From contig JAJEBK010000043.1 in NCBI GenBank assembly GCA_022823945.1, forward strand, positions 1 to 64,000: a stretch of DNA of 64,000 bases, given 5' to 3'. This DNA is from Anaerolineae bacterium (lineage in GTDB: Bacteria; Chloroflexota; Anaerolineae; Aggregatilineales; Phototrophicaceae). Positions 49,180 to 58,977 of the stretch are shown one piece after another. Every line of letters starts with the position of its first letter. The first letter of the stretch is position 1. The notes under the pieces were generated by a model. The model made no database searches, had not been told where the DNA came from, and saw only the letters and a program-made list of their open reading frames with translations. Both the position numbers and the translations under genes were made by a program.

Positions 49180-50778
49180 CTATGGTATCCGTAGCTGATG
49201 CACATGGCGGATGAAGTCCTGTCCGCGCAGGGTTTCCATGACATCGTCCGGCAGGTCTTCGTCGAAGCTGAGCACCGTCAGGGTGTTGCCGCCCGGTTCG
49301 GCGCGACCGGTGTGCCAACTGGCGATATTCACGCCCCGCTGCGCCATCAATGTGCCCACCCGGCCTATCACGCCCGGTTTGTCATAGCTGCCCATAATCA
49401 GCAGATGCCCGCGCGGCTCGAAGTTCACGCGATAATCGTTGATCTGCACAACCCTGGGCTGCTGCCGGTCGAATAATGCGCCGGCGATGCTGATTTCTTC
49501 GCCGCCATCCATTGTGATCTGACAGGTGATGACATTGCGGTATTCGCTGATCTGGATACCCTTGGCTTGCGTGATCAGCCAGCCGCGCTCTGCCGCCAGC
49601 AAGGGCGCATTGACATAACTCACCTGGTCGCCGAGGAAAGGACTGAGCAAGCCTTTCAGAATGCCCACGGTCATGGCTTTGATCAACCCGTCCATGTCTT
49701 CGCCGATGATCTCGATGGCGATGCGGCGGATGGGGCTGCGCGCCAAGGCATGCTGCAACGCGCCAATACCCTCTGCCAGATGCATATAGGGGCGGATTTC
49801 GTCGTAGCTCAGCCCGGGCAGCAGCGGCATATTCACCACATTGCGATAGTCGCGATCAGCGAGGGCGTCGATGACTTGCCGCACGATTTGCAGCGACAAA
49901 TCCTGGCGCGCCTCGGCTGTGTTGTCGCCGATATGCGGAGTGTGGATCACGCCATCCATGCCGATTAGCGGGCTGTTAAAAGGCGGTTCTTCGTTCCAGA
50001 CATCCAGCGCGACTCCGCCCAGCCGGCCTTCTTTCAACGCGTCTGCCAACAGCGCCTCGCTGACGATGCCGCCATGCGCCGTATTGATGAAACAAGCGCC
50101 CGGCTTGACAAGCGCCAGCGACTCGGACGTGAGCAGAGCCTGCGTTTCGCGCGTGGCTGGCACATGCAGGCTAATATAGTCCGATTCGCGCAGGAGCTCG
50201 TCCAGGCTGACCAACTGGATGCGCGCATCGCGAACCTGCTCTTCGCGGATATAGGGATCGCACGCCAGCACATGCATGCCCAGCGCCAGACACAACTGCG
50301 CCACTCGCCCGCCGACGCGCCCCAAGCCGACGATGCCACAAGTTTTGCCGTGCAACTGCCGGCCAATTTGCTGGCCGCGGTCGAAGAGCCACCAGCCCTC
50401 GCGCAAGCTCTCATGCACCGCTGGCAGGTTGCGCGCCAAAGCCAGCATCAATGTCAGTGTGTGCTCGGCGGCGGCGATTGCACTGCCACCCGGCGCATTC
50501 ATGACCAGGATTCCGCGGGCGGTGGCGGCGTCGATATCGAGGCCGGTCAAACCAGCCGACATGCGCGCAATCAGCTTCAATTTGGGCGCGTAGCCCAGCA
50601 GCGGCGCATCCAGCCGAAAGTCCGAGCGCGTGATGATCGCGCTGGCGCCCGCCAAAGCCTCGCGCACATGGGCGGTCTTCGGCGGCACGATTGTTACAGC
50701 AATGCCTTCGGCAGCTTCCAACAGATCCAGGCTGTCCGCTGTCAAATCGGTGGCGATCACGACTCGCTTTGGAGTCAT
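49180..50778 (-). CDS. serA: SerA-like D-3-phosphoglycerate dehydrogenase with His at the usual Arg position
   Basis: 532 residues in the long SerA architecture: NAD-binding and substrate domains (IVGLGRVGGRVAQLCLALGM near 149-168), an intervening ASB-like domain, and a C-terminal ACT domain (LLIMGSYDKPGVIGRVGTLMAQRGVNIASW). Catalytic E264 (DVWNEEP) and H282 (TPHIGDNT) are present. The substrate Arg of NxxRGG is His235 (INTAHGG, codon CAT at 50074-50076). It still lies in an operon with serB-like and HAD genes, which argues for serine synthesis, with altered or compensated chemistry. Confidence 0.88.
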   Translation of the reverse strand: MTPKRVVIATDLTADSLDLLEAAEGIAVTIVPPKTAHVREALAGASAIITRSDFRLDAPLLGYAPKLKLIARMSAGLTGLDIDAATARGILVMNAPGGSAIAAAEHTLTLMLALARNLPAVHESLREGWWLFDRGQQIGRQLHGKTCGIVGLGRVGGRVAQLCLALGMHVLACDPYIREEQVRDARIQLVSLDELLRESDYISLHVPATRETQALLTSESLALVKPGACFINTAHGGIVSEALLADALKEGRLGGVALDVWNEEPPFNSPLIGMDGVIHTPHIGDNTAEARQDLSLQIVRQVIDALADRDYRNVVNMPLLPGLSYDEIRPYMHLAEGIGALQHALARSPIRRIAIEIIGEDMDGLIKAMTVGILKGLLSPFLGDQVSYVNAPLLAAERGWLITQAKGIQISEYRNVITCQITMDGGEEISIAGALFDRQQPRVVQINDYRVNFEPRGHLLIMGSYDKPGVIGRVGTLMAQRGVNIASWHTGRAEPGGNTLTVLSFDEDLPDDVMETLRGQDFIRHVHQLRIP

Positions 50779-51446
50779 GCGAAGAGCCTTTTGTCGATCA
50801 TTTCGTTCAGCGCCTCGTCCAGGCTGCGGAATACATGCGGGTTTAGCTGGGCGAAGTCGTCCAGCGTCGAATGAGACAGGTCGGGCACGGTGAAACAGGT
50901 CATGCCGGCTGCCAAAGCCGCCATCGTGCCAGCTCGACTGTCTTCCAGCGCCAGACAGCGATCCGGTCGCATACCCAGTTGCCCAGCCGCGTGCAAGTAG
51001 ATATCGGGCGCTGGTTTGCCGCGTGGCACGAATTCTGCGGAATAGCGCTGCGGGATCAAGCCGTCCCAGCCTTGCAAGCGCACAAAATGCTCGATGATGA
51101 CCTGCGACGAGCTCGAGGCGATGGCTCGCGGAATATCCTTGTCGGCGGCATAACGGATGATGGCATCTGCGCCCGGACGCGCCTGGATCCGCTCTGCTGG
51201 CAACTGCAGCATGCGCTCGGTGATGGCGCGTTCAATCGCCGCGGGCGAGTCGCCGAGTTTGGGATAGTGCGCCTGCAAGATGGCGGCGAATTCGTCCACG
51301 CGCATGCCAATGCCCAATTCGCGCACTTCGTCGGCATAGCGATAGCCACAAGCCTCGATCAGCTCGACCTCGACTTCGTGCCAGACCGGCTCAGAGTCGA
51401 TCAGCAAGCCGTCCATATCAAACAGGATTGCATCGAAATTCATCAT
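50775..51446 (-). CDS. HAD hydrolase, beta-phosphoglucomutase-like
   Basis: 223 residues. Motif I FDMDGLLIDSEPVW (nucleophile Asp and acid Asp), motif II ASSSS, the motif III Lys in RGKPAPDIYL, and motif IV LALEDSRAGTMAAL are complete, with a C1 cap after motif I. This is the subfamily I sugar-phosphatase/phosphoglucomutase type. It overlaps serA by ATGA and the preceding gene by TGATG. A role as a helper phosphatase in the serine operon is inference. Confidence 0.85.
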   Translation of the reverse strand: MMNFDAILFDMDGLLIDSEPVWHEVEVELIEACGYRYADEVRELGIGMRVDEFAAILQAHYPKLGDSPAAIERAITERMLQLPAERIQARPGADAIIRYAADKDIPRAIASSSSQVIIEHFVRLQGWDGLIPQRYSAEFVPRGKPAPDIYLHAAGQLGMRPDRCLALEDSRAGTMAALAAGMTCFTVPDLSHSTLDDFAQLNPHVFRSLDEALNEMIDKRLFA

Positions 51447-52294
51447 CAGCTGAAGTCCTTAAACTCGTGGATTAGCTGCTCGCGTTGGTATTCAGCGCGG
51501 AAGCGCAGCAAGCTCGCATCCCGCGCCTGTGTTATGCCTTTGCGATAAATCGCTTCGTATGGGCTGCCTTGCGTCATTCTCCAACCGCGCCAGCCGCCCG
51601 CCAAGGCCAGCACCGCCGCGAGCGATTCCGACCGCAAGAACAGCGCTGCCTCGTTTTGGACGCGTTCGCGCGTCACCACGCCGCCAAAGCCCACAAAGAC
51701 ATCCACCGCGCCGCTGGCTGCCAGGTCGGATGAACCATCGCCAACCATCATCCGCCGACCAGGCTGTCCATCTGCCAGTTCGCCGATGATGCGCGCCTTG
51801 CCATCGGAAATGGTCAATGGACCTTCATCATAAGCCAGGTAGGTCTTGGCTTGCTGCGCGCCCGGCTCATGATAGCGCCACCAGTCGCCAGAAAGCTCGT
51901 TGTATTCCAGCTCGACCGCGCGGATCTGCTCGGGCGGGACGCCCAGCCGCCGTCCAAAACCGCGCACGGCGTCAATCAGCCCGCCGCTGATGATGTAGAC
52001 TCGCTTGCCAATTTTCTGCAGCGCCGCGATGACTGCTGGCGCATCGTCCACCAGAGTTTCCCAATAGCGCTGTTCCACGGCTTTGAGCTGCGCTCGGGTG
52101 GGCCGGATGGCTTGCAGGCGTTTCCCATAGACATCCGCCAGGTCGAGCTCGCCATCCATCGCCTTGTTGGTCAGCAAGCCGACCCGCGCTGCCTTGCCCT
52201 TCAGCCGCGCCAGCTCGTCTATGCCTTCAATCCTGGACAAGGTGCTGTCGCAATCGAAAAAGATCAAGTCGCAGCCACGCCATACCTCGCGCAT
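51446..52294 (-). CDS. serB: phosphoserine phosphatase-like HAD hydrolase
   Basis: 282 residues. Motif I IFFDCDSTLSRIEGIDELA is that of SerB (DxDST with the following Glu), motif II is YIISGGL, the motif III lysine region is ISDGKARII, and motif IV is VGDGSSDL. About 60 C-terminal residues after ALAGGWRG are an extra part not seen in short SerB. It heads the operon with the HAD gene and serA, supporting conversion of phosphoserine to serine as last step. Confidence 0.87.
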   Translation of the reverse strand: MREVWRGCDLIFFDCDSTLSRIEGIDELARLKGKAARVGLLTNKAMDGELDLADVYGKRLQAIRPTRAQLKAVEQRYWETLVDDAPAVIAALQKIGKRVYIISGGLIDAVRGFGRRLGVPPEQIRAVELEYNELSGDWWRYHEPGAQQAKTYLAYDEGPLTISDGKARIIGELADGQPGRRMMVGDGSSDLAASGAVDVFVGFGGVVTRERVQNEAALFLRSESLAAVLALAGGWRGWRMTQGSPYEAIYRKGITQARDASLLRFRAEYQREQLIHEFKDFS

Positions 52295-52434
52295 TGTGTC
52301 CTGTCCTCAGCCAGTCGCCGAGCCGTAGTATAAGTCCCCGCCGCGCGAAATGATAATGCGCGCTTGGACTGGAATGTGGGGCGGTCGTCCAGTATCATGC
52401 GCGTCAATTCTGCAGAAAGAGGAGGCGCGCGACC

Positions 52435-53145
52435 ATGCAAAGAATCCTGATCACAGGCGCGAATCGCGGTATCGGCTTCGAGCTGGCAAGACAATATGTC
52501 GCCGCTGGCGATGCGCTGGTCTTCGCTGGCTGCCGGACGCCCGAACGCGCGGAGGCGCTGCAAGATCTTGCGGGGCAGGCAGCCGACAGGCTCGTCATCT
52601 TGCAGTTGGATGTCAACGATGCGCAGTCCATAGCCGCCGCGACCGAGCGAATCGCAGCCAGTGCCGGCGCGCTGGACATCCTCGTCAACAACGCTGGCAT
52701 CAATCCCAGAGGCGCTCATCAATCGAGTCACATGGGCAGTTTGTCCGCCGACGATGTCAGCGAGATCATCACCACCAACGCCGTGGCAGCGCTGATCGTG
52801 ACGCAAGCCTGCCGGTCGCTGCTGAACGCGGGCGACAATCCGCGGGTCGTGATGATTTCATCGGGCATGGGTTCTATGCAGCGCACGCGTGGCGATTCTT
52901 ATGCCTATCGCATGAGCAAGGCGGCGATGAATATGGCGGCGCGCGTGCTGGCATTTGATGCGGCGATGGCGGGCATCACCACTGTCACAGTCAATCCAGG
53001 CTGGGTTCGCACCGATATGGGCGGCGCGGATGCCGTGCTCGAGCCAGAGGAGTCGGGTAGTGGCTTGCTCGCGCTGATCGGCGGCTTGACCGAGGCGGAC
53101 AAGGGCAAGTTCTACCAATATGACGGCAGCGAATTGCCCTGGTGA
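52435..53145 (+). CDS. short-chain dehydrogenase/reductase
   Basis: 236 residues, classical SDR. TGANRGIGFELARQ (7-20) is the cofactor loop, LVNNAG near 83-88, MISSGMGS the catalytic Ser strand, and YRMSK the Tyr-x-x-x-Lys pair; NPGWVRTDMGG follows. This is the sniffer/carbonyl-reductase-like type. AGGAGG lies about 10 bases before the ATG. Substrate unknown; it stands alone, divergent from serB. Confidence 0.9.
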   Translation: MQRILITGANRGIGFELARQYVAAGDALVFAGCRTPERAEALQDLAGQAADRLVILQLDVNDAQSIAAATERIAASAGALDILVNNAGINPRGAHQSSHMGSLSADDVSEIITTNAVAALIVTQACRSLLNAGDNPRVVMISSGMGSMQRTRGDSYAYRMSKAAMNMAARVLAFDAAMAGITTVTVNPGWVRTDMGGADAVLEPEESGSGLLALIGGLTEADKGKFYQYDGSELPW

Positions 53146-53178
53146 GCGCCTGAATGCAGAAGCGACAACAACAAGGGC

Positions 53179-53290
53179 AAACCCCCACCCTAAATCCCTC
53201 CCCCCATTAAAGAGGGAGGGACTTCAAAACTTCGTAGCGCTCCCCTTCCCTCATTTTGGGGGCAAGGGGCTGGGGGATGGGGGCAGGGTT
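53179..53290 (-). repeat. composite repeat element, copy 3 (reverse orientation)
   Basis: Read on the minus strand it has the C-rich arm (CCCCCATCCCCCAGCCCC ... GAGGGAAGGGGAGC, 53287-53238) and then the second arm CCCTCCC...GGGGGAGGG plus ATTTAGGGTGGGGG (53224-53180). The G-run motif is complementary to 53182-53205. The core between arms is shorter than in copies 1 and 2, and the flanking AAGGCTTGTC module is missing. It fills most of the 211-base gap between the SDR gene and the fadN-like gene. Confidence 0.75.
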
Positions 53291-53356
53291 GTCAACACCA
53301 CAAATTCACCACTCCCTGACAAGCGGTTGAGGCAATGACGAAAGGCGAAGCGACAG

Positions 53357-55738
53357 ATGGCATACCAAATCAAGACGGCAGCGGTCATCGGCAGCGGCAC
53401 CATGGGCGGCGGCATCGCGGCGTTGTTGGCTGGCTGCGGCATCGACACCTTGCTGCTGGATATTCCGCCGCGTGACAGCGACCCGGACGCCGGAGCTTCT
53501 GTGCGAAATGCCATCGTCGAAGCCAATCTCAAGGCGTTGAGCAGAGCGCGCCCGCCACAGCTCTACAGTTCAGCCGATCTTGACCACATCCGCATCGGCA
53601 ACATTGATGATGATCTTGGGCTAGTCGCCACTGCCGACTGGGTGATCGAAGCAGTGGTCGAGAACCTGGCAATAAAGCGAGCCTTGTTTGCGCGCCTGGC
53701 GGATGTCGTCAGCGCAGACGCCATCATCAGCAGTAATACCTCCGGCTTGCCCATCAGCAGCATTGCCGCGGGCCTGCCAGACGAATTCGCGCGCCGTTTT
53801 CTGGGTACGCATTTCTTCAATCCGCCGCGTTATCTGCGCTTGCTGGAGATCATCCCCCACGCCGATACCGACCCGGAAATCGCCGCGTTCATGCTGCGGT
53901 TTGGCAGCGAGAAATTGGGCAAAGGCACGGTGCTTTGCAACGACACGCCCAACTTCATTGGCAACCGCTTCATGTCCATGTCGGGCATGCAAGCGACCAA
54001 TTATGCGCTGGATCATGCCTACAGCGTAGAAGAAGTCGACCTGCTGACCGGTCCGCTTATCGGCCGTCCAAAGACCGCCACTTTCAACCTTAATGATCTG
54101 GTCGGCTTTGATATCGCCGTGGGCGTCGCTCGCAATCTGTACTCAGCCATCCCCGATGATCCCGCCCGCGAACTGCTGATGCACCCTGGCAATATGGCGC
54201 TTTCCGATGCGCTGCTGGAGCGTGGCTGGCTGGGACGCAAAACAGGCCGGGGCTTCTATCACATGCGGCGCGAGGGCGGGGCGAAAGAGCTGTGGGCGCT
54301 CAACTTGGACACGCTGGAATACAAACCGCCTGGCAAACCGTGTTTCGACAGCGTAACGCAATACCGCAAGGTCGAGCCGCTGGGCGAGCGCATCCGCCTG
54401 TTGATCAATGCCGATGACCGCGGCGGACGCTACCTGTATCACTTGCACGGATTCCTGCTGGCTTATGCATCCCAGCGCGTGCCAGAGATCACCGACAGCA
54501 TCGTCAATGTTGATAACGCCCATAAGTGGGGCTTCAATCATCAGCTGGGTCCTTTCGAGATCTGGGATGCGATCGGCGTGGCAGAGGGTGTCGCTCGCTT
54601 CGAAAATGACGGTTATCCGGTCGCCGACTGGGTCAAGACCATGCTGGCGGACGGCAACGCAACTTTCTATGCGCGCGATGCTGGCGGCCAGTACACGAGC
54701 TACTATTGCCCGCAGCGAGCAGCCTATGTGCCGCTGGAGAAAGATCGGCGCGAAATCACTGTCTCGGCGCTGGGCGAGGCGGAAGTCTATAGCAATGGCC
54801 ACGGCAGCCTGTTCGACATGGGTGATGGCGCGCTGCTTTGGGCATTCCAAACCAGGCACAACAGCATCACGCCGGGTTTGATCGAGAGTGGCTGGCGCGC
54901 TCTGGAGCTGCTGGCGGATGCCAAGTACAAAGCGCTGGTCATCGGCAACGATGGCGAACGGTTTTCAATCGGCGCAAACCTCGACCCCAGCGCGCTCATG
55001 GACGGCGTGGCCGGTATTGAAAAGGCGCTGGTGGACCTGCAGGATTTGACGCAAGCCTTGCGTTATGCCGAAAAGCCGGTGGTGGTCGCTGCGCACAATA
55101 TGGCGCTGGGTGGCGGCGCAGAACTCGTCATGGCAGGCACAGCGGTGGTCGCCCATGCCGAGCTATATATGGGTCTGGTAGAAGTTGGCGTCGGCTTGCT
55201 GCCGGCTGGCGGCGGCTGCAAAGAACTGCTGCGGCGCCTGGTCAACCCACTGGCGCGAACGGGCACAGAAGGCGTGCTGGCTGGCTTGCAGAAGGCATTT
55301 GAGACCATCGCCACAGCCAAAGTCAGTGGCAGCGCCAAAGAAGCGCTGGCCCTGGGCTTTTTGAACGAGCATGACAAGATCGTGATGAACCGCGCGCATC
55401 TGCTGGGCGAGGCAAAAGCGCTGGCGTTGGCATTGAGCGAGTCATACGAGCAGCGCAAGCCCGAGCCTGTCTATGCCGCCGGGCGAGATGCCTGTGCCGC
55501 TCTGCTGCTGGCGGTGGCTGGATTCCAGGAGGCGGGTTATGCCAGCGAATACGATGCGTTTATCGCGCGCAAACTGGCGCATATTCTGAGCGGCGCGGGC
55601 TTGGCGGAAGGGCAGTGGGTCAGCCAGCAATACCTGCTCAATTTGGAACGCGAGGCATTTTTGCAACTAATCTTGCAAAAAAAGACGCAAGCCCGCATCA
55701 TGCACATGCTGCAGACGAACAAGCCATTGCGGAATTGA
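53357..55738 (+). CDS. fadN: 3-hydroxyacyl-CoA dehydrogenase/enoyl-CoA hydratase fusion (FadN-like)
   Basis: 793 residues of beta-oxidation enzyme. The NAD loop AAVIGSGTMGGGIAALLAG (8-26), ISSNTSGLPISSIA, FLGTHFFNPPRYLRLLEIIP and NDTPNFIGNR belong to the dehydrogenase half. The crotonase half is C-terminal, with GANLDPSAL, ALGGGAELVMAGT and MGLVEVGVGLLPAGGGCKEL, including the catalytic Glu region. This order (dehydrogenase first) is FadN-type, opposite to FadB. It is followed by a thiolase, forming a fatty-acid degradation unit. Confidence 0.92.
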   Translation: MAYQIKTAAVIGSGTMGGGIAALLAGCGIDTLLLDIPPRDSDPDAGASVRNAIVEANLKALSRARPPQLYSSADLDHIRIGNIDDDLGLVATADWVIEAVVENLAIKRALFARLADVVSADAIISSNTSGLPISSIAAGLPDEFARRFLGTHFFNPPRYLRLLEIIPHADTDPEIAAFMLRFGSEKLGKGTVLCNDTPNFIGNRFMSMSGMQATNYALDHAYSVEEVDLLTGPLIGRPKTATFNLNDLVGFDIAVGVARNLYSAIPDDPARELLMHPGNMALSDALLERGWLGRKTGRGFYHMRREGGAKELWALNLDTLEYKPPGKPCFDSVTQYRKVEPLGERIRLLINADDRGGRYLYHLHGFLLAYASQRVPEITDSIVNVDNAHKWGFNHQLGPFEIWDAIGVAEGVARFENDGYPVADWVKTMLADGNATFYARDAGGQYTSYYCPQRAAYVPLEKDRREITVSALGEAEVYSNGHGSLFDMGDGALLWAFQTRHNSITPGLIESGWRALELLADAKYKALVIGNDGERFSIGANLDPSALMDGVAGIEKALVDLQDLTQALRYAEKPVVVAAHNMALGGGAELVMAGTAVVAHAELYMGLVEVGVGLLPAGGGCKELLRRLVNPLARTGTEGVLAGLQKAFETIATAKVSGSAKEALALGFLNEHDKIVMNRAHLLGEAKALALALSESYEQRKPEPVYAAGRDACAALLLAVAGFQEAGYASEYDAFIARKLAHILSGAGLAEGQWVSQQYLLNLEREAFLQLILQKKTQARIMHMLQTNKPLRN

Positions 55739-55819
55739 CTTGCGCGGAACCGAGCAGTCTCGCCGGATAGTTTCGGAGAAATTGTGGCGATACTGTAAAC
55801 AGCAAGAAAGGACTCACCC

Positions 55820-57004
55820 ATGCGAGAAGCAGTCATTGTGGCGGCAGCGCGCACTGCAGTCGGCAAGGCAATCCGCGGCAGCACAAAAAACGCCCGCTCG
55901 GACGACATGGCCGCCGCCGTGATAGCAGACCTGCTGCGCCAGACGAACGACAGGCTCGATCCGCATGACATTGACGATGTCGTTATGGGCTGCGCGATGC
56001 CAGAAGGCTCGCAGGGCATGAACTTCGCGCGAATCATCGCCTTGCGCGCCGGTTTGCCAGTCGACACGCCTGGGCAGACGGTCAATCGCTTCTGTTCCAG
56101 CGGTTTGCAGACGATCGCGCTGGCCGCCAACAGCATCATCGCCGACCAAGCCGATGTGGTGATCGCCGGCGGGGCAGAATCGATGTCGTCTGTGCCCATG
56201 ACCGGGCATCACCTCAGCCCGAATCCGCATATGGCAGAAAATGCGCCCAATGTCTACATGAGCATGGGTTTGACCGCCGAACGGGTGGCCAGCGAGTTTG
56301 CCGTCAGCCGCGCGGATATGGACGAATTCGCTTATAGAAGTCATCGCAAAGCCGCCGCTGCGACCGATGCCGGCGCATTCGCCGCAGAAATTGTACCCTA
56401 CCAATGGCAAGAGACCATTATCGGCGCGGATGGCAAACCCGCCGAAGTGACGAAAATGCTGGGACACGATGAACACTTGCGCCGCGAAACCACCTTGGAC
56501 GCGCTCGCCAAACTGAAGCCGGTTTTCAAAGCCGGTGGCAGCGTAACCGCCGGCAATTCTAGCCCGCTGAGCGATGGCGCGGCAGCAGTCATCGTGATGG
56601 ATCGCGCCAAAGCCGAGCAGCTGGGTTTGACGCCGCTGGCGCGCTTTGTGGGCTTTGCTGTGGCTGGCGTGCGCCCGGAGATCATGGGCGTCGGTCCTAT
56701 CAAAGCCGTGCCCAAGGTCTTGCAGCGGGCGGGCATGACGCTGGACGATATCGACCTGATCGAGCTCAACGAAGCCTTTGCCGCCCAGGCGCTGGCGGTC
56801 ATCCGCGAGCTGGAGATGAATCCAGAGCGCGTCAATGTCAATGGCGGGGCGATCGCGCTGGGGCATCCATTGGGCTGCACCGGCGCAAAGCTCACCGTGC
56901 AGTTGATCAACGAGATGAAACGCCGCGACAGCGCTTATGGCCTGGTGACGATGTGCATAGGCGGCGGCATGGGCGCGGCGGGCTTGTTCCAGAATCTCAA
57001 CTGA
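55820..57004 (+). CDS. fadA: acetyl-CoA C-acyltransferase (3-ketoacyl-CoA thiolase)
   Basis: 394 residues. NRFCSSGLQTIA contains the acyl-accepting Cys92; GGAESMSSVPM, NEAFAAQALAVIRE, ALGHPLGCTGAKL with the catalytic His, and CIGGGMGAAGLF with the second Cys are complete. Last step of beta-oxidation. It follows the fadN-like gene by 81 bases with AAAGGA before the ATG, the usual FadN-FadA pairing. Confidence 0.93.
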   Translation: MREAVIVAAARTAVGKAIRGSTKNARSDDMAAAVIADLLRQTNDRLDPHDIDDVVMGCAMPEGSQGMNFARIIALRAGLPVDTPGQTVNRFCSSGLQTIALAANSIIADQADVVIAGGAESMSSVPMTGHHLSPNPHMAENAPNVYMSMGLTAERVASEFAVSRADMDEFAYRSHRKAAAATDAGAFAAEIVPYQWQETIIGADGKPAEVTKMLGHDEHLRRETTLDALAKLKPVFKAGGSVTAGNSSPLSDGAAAVIVMDRAKAEQLGLTPLARFVGFAVAGVRPEIMGVGPIKAVPKVLQRAGMTLDDIDLIELNEAFAAQALAVIRELEMNPERVNVNGGAIALGHPLGCTGAKLTVQLINEMKRRDSAYGLVTMCIGGGMGAAGLFQNLN

Positions 57005-57037
57005 ATGATGCCGGGTTACTCATGCGAATGGAAATTG

Positions 57038-57060
57038 TAGGCGCGAGCCACTCGGTCGTC
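57038..57060 (+). repeat. diverged GTAGG-CGA-type repeat
   Basis: GTAGGCGCGAGCCACTCGGTCG resembles the dispersed GTAGGGGCGA hairpin family, but the second arm is imperfect. It lies between fadA and the methyltransferase gene. Could be chance. Confidence 0.35.
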
Positions 57061-57074
57061 CGTAATCACTATTG

Positions 57075-57860
57075 ATGGCAATGTCCACATTCTACACAGC
57101 AGTGGCGCGCTTCTATGATGCTGAAACGGGTGAAAAGACCGACGACCTCGCTTTGTTCAGCAGGCTGGCGCATGCGCATCCCGGCGAGATATTGGATGTC
57201 GGCTGTGGCACGGGGCGGGTGTTGATCCACCTGGCCAACGAGGGGCACACGATCCATGGCATAGAGAATGACCCAGCCATGCTGGAGCGGCTCGAACAGA
57301 AAGTTCAGCGCCAGCCACACTTGCGCGGGCGGATTTCTTATGTGCGGGCTGACGCGCAGACACACAGCTTTGATAGCCAGTTCAGCCTCATCCTGCTCAG
57401 CTACAACGCGCTGATGCACTTCAAATCGCAGGCAGCGCAAGTGTCGCTGCTGGAAAACTTGCGCGCTTGCCTGGCTGCCGATGGCGCGCTGGTCATCGAT
57501 CTGCCCAACGCCGCGCCCGCCTATGCCGACGAAAACAGCGACGCGCTGACTTGGGAACGCAACTTTCTCGACCCCGCCAGCGGCCACCTGGTCATGCTGC
57601 AATCGATCAGTTGGCTGGACCGGGCGGCGCAACTGCTGAATGTCGACTGGATCTACGACGAGATCGATGGCGATGGCGTTGTGCGTCGGCTGATCGCTTC
57701 GCATGAATTGCGCTATTTTTTCCTGGCAGAACTGCGTTTGCTGCTTGACCGCTGCCGATTCCAGGTGGAGGCCGTGCATGGCGATCACGCAGGTGGCAAG
57801 TATGATGACGAAAGCGAACGGATGATTGTGATCGCCACCGGAAAGGACCCGCATGACTGA
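57075..57860 (+). CDS. class I SAM-dependent methyltransferase
   Basis: 261 residues from the ATG at 57075; ATG 57081 and TTG 57072 are also possible, none with a clear ribosome site. FYTAVARFYD near the start, EILDVGCGTGRVLIHLA (SAM loop, about 38-54), GIENDPAMLERL and LILLSYNALMHF give a standard methyltransferase fold. Substrate unknown. It overlaps the next gene by 8 bases, so the pair is cotranscribed. Confidence 0.87.
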   Translation: MAMSTFYTAVARFYDAETGEKTDDLALFSRLAHAHPGEILDVGCGTGRVLIHLANEGHTIHGIENDPAMLERLEQKVQRQPHLRGRISYVRADAQTHSFDSQFSLILLSYNALMHFKSQAAQVSLLENLRACLAADGALVIDLPNAAPAYADENSDALTWERNFLDPASGHLVMLQSISWLDRAAQLLNVDWIYDEIDGDGVVRRLIASHELRYFFLAELRLLLDRCRFQVEAVHGDHAGGKYDDESERMIVIATGKDPHD

Positions 57861-58977
57861 CCTGCTCGCTCACTTCCGCGCCCGCAAAGACGGCATGTTG
57901 GATCTGCTTGGGGAATTGGTGCGGCGCGAATCGTTCACCGTCGACAAAACCCAAGTTGACCAGTTGGTAGGCTATTTGCAAGGGGCGCTGAGATTGTTCG
58001 GCGCGCAAACCGTGCAGCGGCTGCCACAGCCCGAAGTCGGGGATTTTCTGCTGGCGGAATGGAATCCGACCGCGCCTGGCAAGCCCGTTCTCGTGCTCTG
58101 TCACATCGATACCGTGCATCCGCCTGGCACACTGCAAAAAGCGCCTGCCCACATAGAGGACCACCGCTTTTATGCGCCGGGCGCGCTGGATATGAAAGCT
58201 GGCGCAGTCATCGTTTTGGAGGCCTTGCGGTCGCTGCACAATCAGAACCGGCTGACGCGGACCGTCAAGCTGTTGATGACCACAGACGAAGAGATCGGCA
58301 GCCCGCACAGCCGCGCTGTGATTGAAGCCGAGGCCGCGGGTGCCGAGCTGGCGCTGGTGTTGGAGCCAGCCACCTCGGAAGGCGCAATCAAAACGGCGCG
58401 CAAGGGCGGCGCAAAGTTCACATTGACCATCGAAGGGCGACCTGCTCATGCTGGCATCGCGCCACAGCTGGGCATCAACGCCATCATTGAATTTGCTCAG
58501 CAGGCGCTGGAAATCAATGGACTGAACGACCTCAAATATGGCACATCGGTTTCGCTTACGCGAGTTTCTGGCGGCAGCGCGGGCAATGTCATCCCGGCGC
58601 ATGTCGAAGCGCATATCGACACGCGCGCCATCACCAACGCGGAGATGCAGCGCATAGAGCGGGCGCTCGGGGGTCTCTATCCCAAGATGCCCGGCGCGAT
58701 AGTTCGCTGTCGGCGACACGGCTTTCGTCCACCCATGGAACGGCAAGCTGGCATCTTTGAGCGCGCGGCAGAGATCGCTGCCCGGCACGGCATCACATTG
58801 GAAGAAGGCGCAAGTGGCGGCGGCTCCGATGGCAACTTCACGGCCGCCATGGGCATACCGACGCTGGACGGCTTGGGCGCGCACGGCGATGGCGCGCATA
58901 CCTTGCAAGAGCACATCATCATCGACAGCCTGCCTCGCCAGGCAGCGGTGGTCGCCGCAATCTTGCAGGAGTGGTAG
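57853..58977 (+). CDS. M20 family metallopeptidase, carboxypeptidase G2-like
   Basis: 374 residues. Zinc ligands and catalytic residues are visible: CHIDTVHPPG (H84, D86), ALDMKAG (bridging D113), TTDEEIGS (catalytic E146, E147), EGRPAHAG in the dimer domain and GDGAHTL near the end, plus GGGSDGNF. This is closest to glutamate carboxypeptidases. It starts within the methyltransferase 3' end. Natural substrate unknown. Confidence 0.87.
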   Translation: MTDLLAHFRARKDGMLDLLGELVRRESFTVDKTQVDQLVGYLQGALRLFGAQTVQRLPQPEVGDFLLAEWNPTAPGKPVLVLCHIDTVHPPGTLQKAPAHIEDHRFYAPGALDMKAGAVIVLEALRSLHNQNRLTRTVKLLMTTDEEIGSPHSRAVIEAEAAGAELALVLEPATSEGAIKTARKGGAKFTLTIEGRPAHAGIAPQLGINAIIEFAQQALEINGLNDLKYGTSVSLTRVSGGSAGNVIPAHVEAHIDTRAITNAEMQRIERALGGLYPKMPGAIVRCRRHGFRPPMERQAGIFERAAEIAARHGITLEEGASGGGSDGNFTAAMGIPTLDGLGAHGDGAHTLQEHIIIDSLPRQAAVVAAILQEW

